DNA of 64,000 nucleotides from Leptodontidium sp. MPI-SDFR-AT-0119 (GCA_020726505.1 JAHLEZ010000020.1:930001-994000); one strand, 5' to 3'; shown: positions 1 through 11,761, counted from the stretch's first letter. Program-made: numbers and translations. Notes: generated by a model from the sequence alone, not told the origin.

Positions 1-1320
1 GACGAGTTGCGCTAAGGCACTCTTCCCATGGAGCTTGTCGTACTGGTCCGAATCCCTCTGAAGGGAATCTTCCGCGTCTGTAACGGTCTTTAAGTCGGCA
101 TCCCAGTCGTACCAATTCGCAAGGCTGCGCAGAAAGACGAGACCCTGATGCCGGTAGTAGGAGCAGACGCTTTTCATCTGATACAGGAGGAGGGCCTTGT
201 AGAGCGAAATTAGCCTCTCTTCCAGCTGTTGTATTATTCCTCCGAAAGACTCATTCCTGATGTTGATGTTGTCTTTATTCAGGAGATGCTCGGTTAAAGC
301 GCAATACCACTCCATTCGGGAGACGACATGGGCAATACCGGCAAGGTTGGATTTCGTCGCCTTCGCAGGATTCGAGATGATCTGACGGATATCAGCCTCA
401 CAGAACGAAGCAACTCAAGGACATTAACTCACTTGCAGGCCAACGCAAACACCGGCCCACGGAAGTGCAGCTGGTGCAGCTTGAGGTATGCCCTGAATAG
501 CTAAGTCGACCATCGGCTTGACCTCCAGAATGGCTCCAACGAAGTCACCCACTGCTTTGGTGATCTTGGAAGCCCTGGCGACTTTCGCTTTACCCTCCTT
601 CACCAGCTTCTGCATATATATCTGTCGTTGGCTCGGATCTTTCAGTTCGGCTACGACGTTGGCGACGTCTGAAGCCGGGTCTTTGGAAGCTTCCGAGCAG
701 AGAACTCTCTCCAGAACTTTTACGTATGACCCGACTAGCTCTGCTTCGTCCTTCTCAAGGTCGTTGTAGGCGGCATCCCAAAGCTTATGGGAAGTGTCAA
801 AGGTCGGCTCTTTAGGTCCACGTTCGTCGTGTGGGTTCGAGCTCTTTTCGTGCAGGGATGCGGTGGCTGGCTCTGGTGCATTACGGTCGCCCTTGTCCGT
901 ACTATCTCGAGTCGTTTGTGCATTGACGGTAGTTGCAGAGGCAGGATCTTCAGCTCCATGTTCCTCGGACGGCTTGAAGCCTTTTTCGAGAGGAGATGCC
1001 GTAGTTGGCTCTTGAACATCATTAGCGCCCCCGTCGGTGCTAGCTCGAGTCGCCGGTGTATCGGCGACAAGTGAGTTGGAAGGCGGGGTATGTGGATCCG
1101 TCGCAATGCTGGGAGGAGCTCTCCTGCGGTGTGCTACATATTCTGGCTTGGGGGTTTGGAGTGCTGCTATCCCTTGTGAGCTATAAGCTTGGGCCCTGGC
1201 GTCCGATTGCAATATACAGGTGGACTGTGTCGGGGTTGAAGCCTGCGACGCTGCACTACGACCCCCGAAAAGATCCTTGAGCCGCCTCTTGAGCGGTGTT
1301 TTGGAGTCCCGCGTAGACAT
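1..1320 (-). CDS. NLR protein, NACHT-associated N-terminal domain (partial, runs off left edge)
   Basis: Amino-terminal part of a fungal NOD-like receptor, a family used in non-self recognition and programmed cell death. The chosen start (complement 1320) gives a basic segment (MSTRDSKTPLKRRLKDLF), then a disordered Ser/Thr/Glu-rich linker, then the NWD NACHT-NTPase N-terminal domain from about residue 220 (LWDAAYNDLEKDE, then ALPWAGVCVGLQ). A 51-nt intron at 382-432 (donor GTGAGT, acceptor CAG) joins exon 1 in phase 0 to IISNPAKATKSNLAGIAHV and on through LANWYDWDADLKTV, which continues the same domain to the window edge. NACHT ATPase and repeat domains would lie to the left, outside the window. 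The linker carries two diverged copies of a roughly 40-residue unit (ATRASTDGGAND and TTRDSTDKGDRN, each followed by a PEP/TTAS-like block). An upstream in-frame codon near 1458 is less likely as start. Domain assignment is from recalled family pattern. Confidence 0.85.
382..432 (-). other. intron 1 of the NLR gene
   Basis: 51 nt. On the minus strand, donor GTGAGT follows a CAA codon and the acceptor is CGTCAG. Splicing restores the NACHT_N domain reading frame. Confidence 0.8.
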
Positions 1321-2965
1321 AGCTTCAGAGACACTTGGTAGGAAGAATGGATGTTCCTGAAATGGCAGTGATGGTGAAGAAAAGTCGACGGCGCTATTTG
1401 CTCGATTTCTCGTCGTGCATTGAAGCTGAATGCTGCGGCTGGCTCGCTTGGCTGCCAATGAGCCTCACAAGACAACTGGGGCGGCGCCAGTAGAGCTGGC
1501 GTAGTCGACCTCGGAAGAGTCTGATGGTGATGGTGGTGATCTATTTGATGATGGCAATATTGAGGGTGCCACATATCGCAGTGCGCCAAAACGGCGGAAG
1601 GCTCGTGCGCTGAGAATCTGGGACCTGATTTGGGAGCAAGCAGATTTCATGGATGGTTGTCCAGTAATGCAATGTGCCAAGATCAAGCTAGTGACCAGGT
1701 ACGGAAGGGGGTGGACAGTGGGTCTCGCCACCCCCCCCGGTCTCTGCCTTAACATACTTCGGTATAAGGAAACCTGTGGAGAAAATTCTAGAATTTCAAA
1801 CTGTTGATTGGAAGAATTACCTTACTGCCGTACAAGGGCGGGCGAGACCCACTGTCAACCCCCTTTCGTACAATTAAGTGACTGTACCTTTGGAGTACAA
1901 CTGGGCAGGGGTGCACAGCCACAAGCGTCAAGAAATGGACCCCGCTAAAACAATTAACTAAAAAAATTAGCGACACCCAATTCGCCTTTTACTGTATAAT
2001 AAGCAACTATTCAAAAACCAAATCGCCTCTAAAGTAATTCTTCACATCCAGAAGCGCCAGCGAATGGGACAATGTTATCAATGCTCTGCAAACATTACCT
2101 GAGCCTTTCTGATGCGATTCTGATTGGTGCGAGGATGCGCCACAAGACCAGCCTGAATTGTTAACATGTGAATTGAGCAGGCAAACATCGTATGTTCATA
2201 ACACGTTCTCATGATGGCGCACATATCATCACAAGACAACAAACATCACCGCTCCTTTCACTGGCTTCTTTTGCTGAAGCGGAAGTTGAGATGGCAGATA
2301 GCGATAACAAGCTGCTGGTGAATTTCCTTGCTCTAGGTATACAAAATAGCCCCTTGATCTAAGGAGATGGCGCCAGGTTCGGAGCTCCTGGATACGCTGG
2401 TGAGCATGAACAACCTAACCTGACTCTAGTGCTCGACAAAGAAAAGATTACCCCGCTATTACACATGACATGTCAGGAGATTTCTCATTCACCTCAAACG
2501 CTCTCTCATTAAAAAGTCAACGAATGCTTCCAGACTTCAAGCCTCTCATCATGGCTGCCGAAGAATTCTACCAAGTTCGAAACTCTCAGCTGAATAGAGG
2601 AAAGAACTGCGCTTCTAACTATTATCTAGGCCAATATTACCGCCAATCTCAGCGCTGACTAGCGGTCTCTTCGAAAGGCAGGTGGGACGGTTCGTGAGGA
2701 TATGAGCCATCTCCTTGGTCATGTCGGGTATGCTTGTATTCTTAGCTTCAGTTGTGTCCCCGACCGAACCGGGTAACATCTCCGGAGGTTCACTTTGCCG
2801 AATGGCGTGGAAAACCCAATTAAAGGAGATGATGAGAAATTCAAAGGCAAAATCTGTTCCCGCTTCCTGGGCTAAGGCTGGAGTGGAATTACCCTCTCCA
2901 GGGACGAGATTGATTAAGCGCTACACCTTTGATCTCCCCCGGTAAACTTCATCATTACATTGTAA
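1321..2965. other. intergenic region, no convincing gene apart from MITE A
   Basis: Promoter side of the NLR gene, then AT-richer DNA. A short frame starting at the ATG near 2291 (MADSDNKLLVNFL) resembles the start of small fungal proteins of this type but is interrupted by stops downstream; I cannot support a gene. Confidence 0.4.
1702..1868. mobile_element. MITE A, TA-flanked, 31-bp terminal inverted repeats
   Basis: The left end (CGGAAGGGGGTGGACAGTGG) and the reverse complement of the right end (CGAAAGGGGGTTGACAGTGG) match with two mismatches over about 30 bases, and both continue into GTCTCGCC. TA dinucleotides at 1700-1701 and 1869-1870 fit a TA target duplication as made by Tc1/mariner-type transposases. 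At 167 bp it has no coding capacity. Confidence 0.75.
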
Positions 2966-3332
2966 TCAGCCAGTCCAGAATGTCAACTTTGTTCTCAGTG
3001 TTTCGCTCTCTTGTTCCAAGGCTTTTTCCTGCTCCTGTAAATGGCGTATGTAGCCGATTGCGTCCTCTAGAACACCCATCTCTGAATTCGCTGATCTGCC
3101 GTCCTGTTGATCACCCTTGTCACGTGTCACCAGATGCTTGGCTTCGAGTCCGCTAAGAGCACTCGACAACTTTCCTAGCTCGTCTTCGTAGGATCTTGCA
3201 GACGGCTGCTCTGGCACCAGGTAGGAATGGTCTCTTGTTAGAGTTGAGGGCTGGTCGATGTGGTGATACAAAGGCTTGTCCACGACACTTGATAGAAGAC
3301 GGTCAGTGATATATTTGGTGGAGTTCTCGAGG
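2966..3332 (-). pseudogene. HLH/coiled-coil-like fragment
   Basis: An open frame of about 120 codons on the minus strand whose second half reads like the helix-loop-helix end of a bHLH factor: RSYEDELGKLSSALSGL, a hydrophilic loop, then VLEDAIGYIRHLQEQEKALE. The family signature is a second helix of the type AIxYIxxLE followed by a leucine-zipper-like helix. A clear basic DNA-binding stretch is not visible. Upstream, a CAG acceptor at 3333-3335 suggests a preceding exon in 3350-3530, but no donor gives an unambiguous frame. It is either the last exon of a bHLH-like gene or a remnant of one. Confidence 0.35.
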
Positions 3333-3540
3333 CTGAGGCCTTACGCTCTGTTGGGTAGCTGTGTGGCTGCCATTTCGACGGGGGGCACTTATGGATAGAA
3401 CTGTGTCCCTTGCGAAAATGTCGGAGCATGCAGCGAGGATACCCGAGATATCCAACTCTACAAGTGGGCGACAGCAAAAACTGGAGCTCGGAGCTGTTGA
3501 CGAATGTGTCCCTTTGGGAATCAACCCTGCTTAATAAGAC

Positions 3541-4527
3541 TTAGCAGCCTCGCTTCGCATTTAGGTTTTGAAACACACTTGCCGATCTCTGTCAAAGTGG
3601 TGTGATATATGGTCTGATAATGCAAGCCACTTCGGAAACACCAAGCCACACGCCTTTCAACTGCCCTCATCTTCCCTACGCTTTGCCTTCAGCCTCGATT
3701 ACCTGAAATGATAATTGGCAAGATGTCCACCCAATAGTGTGCATCTTTCATCCACCTCCTTTGATCACGAGAGGTTTTCTACCCCGACGTCCCCAGAACC
3801 CAGGACGCAAAAGGGAGAAGGAATACTTGAACTCAGCCTAGATGAAGAGATCAGAGAGATCGATCTGCGAAGGAGGGAAAGTTGTTGGAAGCAGTTCAGT
3901 AGTCGATTATAAGTATCTTGCAGGCTCCCCGCAAATCAGGCGCGTGAACGACGATGTGAACGTAATTTCTGATGAGAGAGGTTCCACAATATGCGACTTT
4001 GCGCCACAAAACTTGCACTGGATGCAAATGAGAATGAGGTTTCGGAGGCTGCCTCCTGTGATTTTGCGATGTGCAACAAAACCTGCAGCACCGAAGCGAT
4101 GCACTTGGAGTCTCCGCGGGCAACCAAGTAGCTCTAAACTCGATTGAAGTGATTGCGCCTTCAGGACTAAACGGCTGTAGACCCTTCAATGTAATTATTA
4201 CTAATGAGTGATCAACTGTAGAAAAAGTCCAGTCTCTCAATCTGGCATTTCGTTCATCAGGCACTGATACAGACGAACATTACTTTGATCAATCATCCAT
4301 CCGCACACCGGAATATTCTCGTTGCTGGTGCGACCCTTGACGCCCGCCCTGTGAATGCTTCAATCGGTTGGTCTCGAGGCCTTGTGATAGCGGCTATATT
4401 GGAGTCGCGGAAAGGGTTGCTTGCCAACAGAAGGAGGCTCCTCCAGATCTATCACCTTACCAGCAAAGGACAATTCACGAAGAGAAGAATCAAACTTTTG
4501 GCCCCGAAAACTTGTCTTGAACACACT
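3541..4527. other. intergenic region, nothing recognised
   Basis: Only short frames on both strands, none with a recognisable domain or splice-consistent extension. It includes the 3' flank of the Zn2Cys6 regulator that ends at 4528. Confidence 0.5.
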
Positions 4528-6726
4528 TCAATTTGTGTTAAGCAGATTCCGAATCTGCAGCAGGCTCTGCGCATCCCTCTCCTTAGCTGATGGGACCGCT
4601 AGCGATCTCGTACCAGGAGAAGGCTCAAGAAACCCAAAAGCGGTGCCTTCGATGGCCCATTCGGAAGAGAACGACGGAACATACTTCAAATGGATCTGGT
4701 CGATGGGTTGTGTGTACGTGGGCCGGGTACACGCATCGAGGAAATCATCCATCCGATAGACTTTTGGTGGCCGCGGTATGACCATGAATTCTGTTGGATT
4801 CCAGGGAAGGTGGATAGAGCATTCGTTTGAAGTTCGTCGTAGCATTTCCTGAAGTGTGCTTGCAATAGGGAAACCAACCCGAGACTGCGTCAGAACTTCC
4901 ATCCCAAATTGTACAGCTTCGAATCCATCTTTACCACCACCTTCCATGCCACCAGGGAAGAATCGGGCAATAATATCGGTCAGGTGAAGAACTGCAAACA
5001 TCTGCAGGACTGGCTGGTAGCGGCAAGTGTACTGGGTTCGGTAATGTTCATCGAGCAGGAAAAGTCCTTGTTGCGCATGGCTCCAAATGGTCTCCTTAAC
5101 CAGGGATGATGGGAAGCCTTCGAAGTCGAGCAAAGGACGAAGTAGCAGGATAACTGTGTTCGAGTATAATATTCTACTAGCTCGTTATTCGATGGTTCGG
5201 TGCTTGATTGGCAGACCTACAGCAGAGAGAGCACATGTGGAAGTGCTTGACTGTCATTTTCGGTGTTACCAATGACGCTCGGAAGCTCTTCCCGCCAGGT
5301 CATAAGTCTGCCATACTGGTGGAGGAGATGGCGCGCAGAGATCTGGGGACCTGGTCGAGTATACATCATTGTGGTCACATCTCGAATGATCGCTGTTAAT
5401 TTCGTTTTTTCTTGGTTTGTTGTTGCCAACAAGCCTGGCCAGGCAGGGCATTGATCATTGACATAGCGATGGAAGTACCATTTGGCACCATCTTGCTCGT
5501 TATCATTCCCCTCAAAACCATCGTAGGACGCAGAGTTGATAGTTGGTGGTGCTTGAAAGGTCACCTGCGCCCATTCACTGAGTTCATTAGCAAAGATAAA
5601 AGTGCGGAAGGGCGCATACTGACATGTTCAAATTTTGTACCCCACGCACGGTATTCTTCCAAACCTCCGCAAATCCTTCGCTTTCCTGGCAGAGAAAACC
5701 TGATAGACTGTTTGTGGCTACCCTCAGGTAGGACGACGCGCGCGATGAGTTAGCACGAGCACAGTCTACCAAAAACATGACTGCAAATGCTTGTACGGTC
5801 GTAATCCTCTTGTCGCCGGGATCGATATTTGCACAGACTGCATCACTGAACTCTCCGCCGAGCTGTTCGAGGTCAGTCTCGTCTGCCTCTGCCGCAGAAC
5901 TTAGATGGCATGCCATGGCACAAATTGCGTTGACGAGAACAGACGAGCAATAGTTGTCCAACTGTCGTTTATAGCTGTCGGCGAAACGGTCCTCGCTGAA
6001 TAACGTATGTACTGGATGAACCCAGGCAAAGTACAGCTGGAATAGATGATCCAGAACTACTGTATCTGAAGTCACGGATGTCCATCTGCTCGTTGACGAG
6101 ACGCCACTCATTTCGTGATCCGATCCCTCAAATGCAGAATGCCGAGACTCCCTGGGCGAAAGCGTCTCGAACTCGTCCATTGGGGCTCGACCCAGCCATT
6201 CCACGATGCTCTGGTATGTCTCGCCATGCTTGAGCCACCCGAGAATATCGGGAACCTTCTCATCGGTGGAGAGGGCTTGTAGGATATGTCCGGTCAAATG
6301 GTCCTTAACCCTAAGCTCCTTGATCTCCTTAACCAATTCCTCTTTCGCATGCTTAATATGAACCTCGTAGATGCACCCAGAGGTCTCCCTTCGCGTCACA
6401 CATCTTTTGCATGGTTTTGAACCATCACACTGGAAGAGTTAGCGCAGATCCTCGAACTAGCATTGTGCACTGCGCGCAAATGTCAACGTCAGCCCATACA
6501 GGAAAAAGCTAACCTTTGCTCTAGCCTTCTTACAGCCGAGACAAGCATTCTGTGTTACGGATCCTGGGGCCCTTCGGCGTTTGAAAGGCCGGGTACTGTT
6601 CTCTGCAGCTTCTTTCTCGCAGTTCCGGCGTTGACCAGATCCCATGGATTCAGACGGGGATTGATATGGATCGCTCGTCGAAGCGCTGTTATCTCCAAGT
6701 GAGGGACGAATTTTGCGAAACGACAT
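4528..6726 (-). CDS. Zn(II)2Cys6 transcription factor, NirA/Nit4-like architecture
   Basis: Nuclear regulator of 674 residues. Exons on the complement: 6726-6514, 6429-5624, 5577-5221, 5176-4528; introns of 84, 46 and 44 nt. Splicing the first intron completes the zinc cluster: C62-x2-C65-x6-C72-x5-C78-x2-C81-x8-C90 (CLGCKKARAK then CDGSKPCKRC). A basic KRRR precedes it. The middle region has the fungal activator homology block (LDHLFQLYFAWVHPVHTLF), and the NLNIEWAQVTF and VILLLRPLL segments are rebuilt only by introns 2 and 3, which supports the model. The start at 6726 is preferred; an in-frame ATG at 6756 would add ten residues. The gene sits alone beside a dead LINE, so its targets are not indicated by context. 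It appears intact, with no stop or frameshift. Confidence 0.85.
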
Positions 6727-6756
6727 AACTGGTGGGGGATGGTCTATGCCATGCAA

Positions 6757-7358
6757 GAAATTCTTGGCGGATAGATATGCACAGCCTAGAGCTAAGCAGC
6801 ATCAAGTTAAATCGCCATTTTCCACCCTTTAGTTCAAAGGTTTAGTGTTCTAGCGACAAATATTCCGGCGAGAAAACAGGTATTGGATACCAAATCTTGA
6901 CATTAATAAAAAGGTCATCACGCGAGAGATTCAATATTATCTTGGGCCCGAATCTACTGTGCGGCCTACACTCGAGAGGTAAGGGCTGACCCCGCACTTC
7001 CTGCCAAGCTTTGGCTACTTGATTCCGCCGTGATTCCGCTTATATAATCAATAGGCAAGCTTTAGGCAGGCTTGTGGCTCTTGGCCTGAGGGTTCCAAGG
7101 CTTTGAGCTTATCGTTGATTTCTTGTCCCCGCAATCTCTTATCTTCTGTCTCCGATGCGATATCCTTCACGAGTTCGTACTTCTCACCGCTCCTTTCATG
7201 GAAGTGCTGGGAAGAGCAGTCCCTAGGCGGGTATTTCCTAATGTTGTGCTCAGGTTTTAATGGGGTATGATGTTTCCTGGTGCAGGTGGGGCTGGAAGGC
7301 CAAACATTAGCTTTCGTAGCCGCATAACTTGGTGATATGATTCTTCCAACAGGTCAAG
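6757..7358. other. upstream region of the regulator and LINE left flank
   Basis: No gene recognised. It likely holds the promoter of the regulator starting at 6726. The border of the LINE remnant is not sharp. Confidence 0.4.
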
Positions 7359-9040
7359 ATGAAGCGTGGCGGAAAGGCAGCTGACGGCAACCGTTTCGCA
7401 ACACTGAGCCAAAGACCTAGTGAAGCGATGAATTGGGAGGAGAGCGACGAGTGTGATACAGATAACGTGATTGAAGTAATGGCAGAGACGCCGATGCCCC
7501 ACGACCAGATCGCACGCGACGCCGACCCAGGACACCAACTCGAGCAGCGGCTAGAGGCAATATAAAGACGAGAAAAGGGGAAAGCGACGCACTGTCCATC
7601 ATCCTCTCGGTGGTTGAGGAGTTGAAGAGCAGCAACGAGGAAATAAAGGCCAGCAACGTGGAACTCAAGGCAGAACTAGCAGAGATCCAAAGCCCAACCT
7701 GCAGAGACCAGATCACAACTAGCAGAGATGGTATCGAGCGCAAACTATGTGTCAAGATCAGGAGCAGTGGCGGCGACGATATAGGTCGAAAATTATGATT
7801 CAGCGGTAAGACACCTTCGAGTTTGCCAGGTCGAAGATCGAAATAACCTCATCAAGCGTCGATCAGGACGTTCTAACTCCAGCCAACGGCCGAGAAGAGT
7901 AATACCTCCCAACGTCTACCTCCTCATTTCTACACACAAAGTTGAGAAAGTCATCAAGGCCTTCGCAACAACGAATTGTTCTGCCACCTCTTCCAACGAA
8001 CGGCGCACAAAGGCTCAAGCAGATTCTGCATGTGGTAAGCCTTCTGCGACTCCGTTCTCAATCTGAGTGGGCTCCTCTGGCTTTACGGAGATGTAGAGAG
8101 AAGTCATCATCCATCGAGAGAGCCTCCGATCGTCGATCACCTTCACTCATAGCACAACCCAAAGTACGAGTGGACTAAGCCGACACACAAACATATTTCT
8201 ACACGCTACTTGCAACAACGCATCTCAGGAGCGTCGGCTTGGCTATATACACAACAAGATCGCAGGAGACGGAGTACCTGAAGGAACTTGCAGATAATGG
8301 ATGGCTCGGGTCTCCGCCTACAATCGGCCCTGATGGGGATGAGGAATGGGCATTGCAGCATGGCCCCCAGTTTGCGCCGGCGAAGTACGAGCTTGTACAT
8401 TTTACCAGAGGCCCCAAGGCGAATATTACGCATGCTCTCCGCCTACCACATGCCACAATCAAGGCCTCCCCATCATGCCGATACCTAGGCATTCAAATGG
8501 ACACCAGCTCTGGTGGGACTACCACCGTGCGAAGGTAGAAGCGAAAGCTGCAAAACGACTCTCTGCTCTGTCAGCTCTTAGCATCCTCAACATGGGGTAC
8601 AGGAATAATCAATCTCCGGCATGTATATAGAGCGATGATTGTACCTCAGATGCTCTATGGATGTTCTGCATGACATATTCCTGGGAGCGGCCGAACGGGT
8701 AGAGGCAGCTCTATGGTAGCTGCTATCACAAGAATACAGAGACGAGCAACACAAATCATCCACTGGAGCTTTCCGGACAACCACCGGAGCCGCTGTTGAC
8801 GTGGAGGCACACTTACTCCCTGCGCAACAGCAACTCGAGCAAACAGCGCTGGAAGCCACGTTGCGCATCAGAACTACCCCCTTCTACGATGATATGGCTT
8901 CACCTGGGGATAACAACAGAACACCAAGGAGGACCTCCCAGAGAAGTGGTGCTCAGAGTCCCCTTGACCAATTTTCGAGCATCCTAGAACGCAAGTACAA
9001 TGTGCCACTCGATCGATTCGAGACTTATGCGATTAGTCTC
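7359..9040 (+). mobile_element. Tad1/I-like LINE remnant with internal deletion
   Basis: Non-LTR retrotransposon relic. The left part (7359-8170) is an ORF1/gag-like fragment with coiled-coil EELKSSNEEIKASNVELKAEL; it contains a stop at 7563 and needs a frame change nearby. The right part (8239-9035) is the carboxy-terminal end of an ORF2 reverse transcriptase: APAKYELVHFTR, SCRYLGIQMD, then in another frame YHRAKVEAKAAKRLSALSAL, and further on [19 protein letters not shown]. The endonuclease and most of the RT domain that should lie between are absent, so the copy carries a large internal deletion plus at least three frameshifts or stops. No poly(A) tail or target duplication was identified. 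It cannot move by itself. Confidence 0.75.
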
Positions 9041-9317
9041 GTTACCATTTACAGAAGAGCCTCCCTGAAGACGGCGAGTCTACAGTTGGTTGGCTTTCCA
9101 GGGTTTTCGCAATGTGTGCAATTTTCGTTTTAGAACCACCGAGCCACGTGACTGTGGAATGGCAGGATACGAGCTGCTGAACTGGTGAAGATGATTTTTG
9201 AAAGTGCCATTGTCGATTGGGGAGGACACGTTGAGGATTATCGAAGCAACGCACCAATGCAGAGTCACATGCGCGCTATTTCAAAGTCCCAGAATTAAGC
9301 CTAAAAAGCACTAGTGA

Positions 9318-9377
9318 AAGCGGGTCGACGTCCTTTCATACGGAAGTACGAAAGGTACCTCGACCAGGTAACCCGCG
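9318..9377. repeat. imperfect palindrome (stem-loop)
   Basis: Nested inverted segments: AGCGGGT paired with ACCCGCGCT, and inside them CCTTTC with GAAAGG around ATACGGAAGTAC. It lies between the LINE relic and the Fta4-like gene; function unknown. Confidence 0.4.
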
Positions 9378-9599
9378 CTCAACCGAGCCCAGCATCGCGT
9401 CAGATCGAGTCACCCGAATCCAAGTCCCTGCTTTCCAACTTCACCATGTTCAGCCTCAATCCGCGAACCTAAATCGCATAGGATCTGAATCCCTCACGCT
9501 TACATTCACGTCTACTTGTATTGCGTTGCGTGCTCCACGAAGTCGCCATAACAATCCTCTCGCCACACCCTCCAAACCCCACCCCAATCCCCCGTGAAC

Positions 9600-10394
9600 A
9601 TGTCCTCAAGCGCCCCTACCATCCTCGACCTCAAGACCTCCTTCCTGCGTGCTCAAATCCTCGCGCTCTCCCAACCGCTCCGTCCATCCGCGACATTCAC
9701 AGCAACAAACGCCTCCGACGAAGAGAACGCCCTCCGCCAGAAAGCCATCGACGAAGCGCTCATCAAGCTCAACAGCCAGTTGAAGCAGCACAACGAGTTA
9801 TCATATGGCCCGCAGGTGCAGAGACATGTTGCAGAGCAGGTGGATAGGCTGTATTGGAATGCGGGGGAGAGAGGGGTGAGATTACTGGGAGCACAGGATC
9901 AGTGGGCTGATCGGGGCTCGGATTATAGTGCGTATTGGCCTTGAGGATCTATTTCTGGGGTTTGGTGATATGTGGATGTGGGACTTATTGGGATTATTGG
10001 AGATGACAGTGTGATCGAACAATTGCCAGAAGAATGGAGCGAAAACGCATCGACCACGGCCCCCGAACAAGCAGCCAAATTCACACAGCTCTCACAGAAA
10101 CTCACAGCGTTGAACGAGCAACGCCGGATAGCGAAGGGGAGAGTTGAGAGATATAAGCAGTTTAAGGAGATGGTTGGTTTGCTTGGGGAGGATGCAGATG
10201 TACAGGATAATCTGGTGACGCGGAATGGAGAGGTCGAGGTGGAGTTGGAGAAGATGAGGAGGTTGATGTTGAGGGTTGAGAGGGGTTTTGGGGCGTTGGA
10301 GGTGAAAGGGCAGGGAGAGGAGATGGATATTGATGTTGAGGGTGAGGATGACGAAGAGGGCAAGGTTCTGGCGTTGTTGAATGGAGACGTTTAG
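9600..10394 (+). CDS. fta4: Fta4-like kinetochore subunit (Sim4/CCAN complex)
   Basis: A predicted 238-residue inner-kinetochore protein of the Fta4 family (Sim4 complex, CENP-U side of CCAN), acting at centromeres. The amino terminus ILDLKTSFLRAQILALSQPL matches the family start as I recall it. Downstream there is a helical, Gln/Glu-rich body (coiled coil near EQAAKFTQLSQKLTALNEQRR) and an acidic tail (EEMDIDVEGEDDEEGK). One intron at 9932-10009 (donor GTATTG, acceptor GACAG) joins SDYSA to VIEQLPEEW; an alternative donor four bases earlier (GTGCGT) would cause a stop, so GTATTG is chosen. The ATG at 9600 is the first methionine. Single-copy housekeeping function expected; no regulation visible. 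Identification rests on the N-terminal pattern. Confidence 0.7.
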
Positions 10395-10439
10395 GACAAT
10401 CACCTGAATGCTTATGGACAATACTCTGCCATTCGTTTA

Positions 10440-11313
10440 GTACGAGGCCAAGTGGCTCTGAATCTCAGGTCAGTTGTCACTCCTAGATCCTCCAGTGAGG
10501 ACATTCCATCCCAAGCTTCAATGTTATGCTGCAACACCAAATCACAAGGGGGCCTATTGCAGAATGACAAGAGCTTGGAAGAGGAGACCGAGGATGAACG
10601 ACCTCGACGCACCAGGACTGGAGCCTACCCTGTTAGGATCGATGATATTCCGCTGGCAGACATGGATAGTCGACGGACATACGACGGAGCGGGACTTGAC
10701 AGTGACGATGAAAGCGTTGATAAGCATCATGAAAGAAGCAAGGGGTCCAGCAGCACTGAAGCTCACAAATTGGTGCGAGCTCACACAAGGAAAATCAATG
10801 GAGAATCCTGGAAGACGCCCACACAACCGACTCCCGGTCTTGTCTCTGGTCAAGTCACACCGACCGATGAGCAGCATGGCGATTATGTGCCTCGACCCAC
10901 ACAGTACCGAGGGGAGTACTCTCTTCGCTTCTCAAGCTCTACAATGCTCCCCACCCTGCCCAATCAAGGAGAGGAAGTGATGCCTCCCTGGGTACAGGTA
11001 GCCCGTCCCAGAACGGGACCGGCTCATCAGGAATGAACACACCACGGACGAAGCATACGAAGTGGTATAACCATAAAAACCAATCGCACGTCACGCTGGC
11101 TGGACTCATAGAGGCTTCTGCCATTCTAGGGGCCCAAGGTGGAGCGACTACTCCTAAAAAGAATCGTCCTGGGATGGGCAAGCGATCACACAGTGGACGG
11201 CTCCTCGAGAGTGCCAAGAGAACTATTGGTACCAAACCACGACTCGAGGATGAGATCAGAATTACTCTGCACATCGCAGAGACGCTCAGCCGGCAGCGCT
11301 ACCTTTTAAACGT
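10440..11313 (+). pseudogene. truncated PRM10/ThrE-family gene fragment with a 1-base frameshift
   Basis: Hydrophilic amino-terminal part of a Prm10-like membrane protein (DUF1212/ThrE family, putative threonine/serine exporter). Recognisable blocks: PRSSSEDIPSQASML, RTRTGAYPVRIDDIPLADMD, VSGQVTPTDEQHGDYVPRPTQ, then in another frame SSLLKLYNAP, HTKWYNHKNQSHVTLAGL and EDEIRITLHIAETLSRQRYLL. The frame changes at the G run 10911-10914, where one extra G would restore a continuous protein. Right after RYLL, at about 11310, family sequence stops: the whole membrane domain is missing and unrelated DNA follows to a stop at 11399. No start methionine of the family is visible on the left. It is therefore a displaced, broken piece sitting between the Fta4-like and GFA genes. 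Confidence 0.75.
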
Positions 11314-11761
11314 AGTGGCAGGCCTGGCTCCCGATTTCGGGCTCGCCGGTGTCGGAGGGAGCTGTCTTTCTTCCCGAGGGTTAGACTTTGACTTCGTCTG
11401 AATAGCTTCAACTACCAACATTCGCACCACCAACTATCAGTGCTCCTTCTCTCAGCGCCTCATTTTCCAATTCACCCATCCCTTCCATGTCGGGACGAAT
11501 GTCCTTCCGAATCTCAAGCCACACACTCCTCGGATGCAGCCATCCGCAGCCACAACCGCCGGGCAGATGCCTATTCCCCCACAGTGGACTCAAGAATGTA
11601 AGACAAACTTCAATATTTTATCGTGCATGAGTAGAGGATTTCCAAATGGCGGGAAAATATATTAGGCATCATCCTCTGTGTACGAATTAACCATCAAGCT
11701 TTCTCCCATCTGTTTCCAATTAGATCTTTACTTGTCCCAAACCTCGAAGCATTCATCCAAC
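11314..11761. other. intergenic region, possible coding relic
   Basis: A plus-strand frame (TTNYQCSFSQRLIFQF, then LKPHTPRMQPSAATTAGQM) looks protein-like but matches no family I recognise. The rest would be the promoter of the GFA-family gene at 11762. Confidence 0.3.

Noticed and set aside
787..1280. Plus-strand ORFs opposite the NLR linker
   Set aside because: Shadows produced by the compositional bias of the disordered repeat region.
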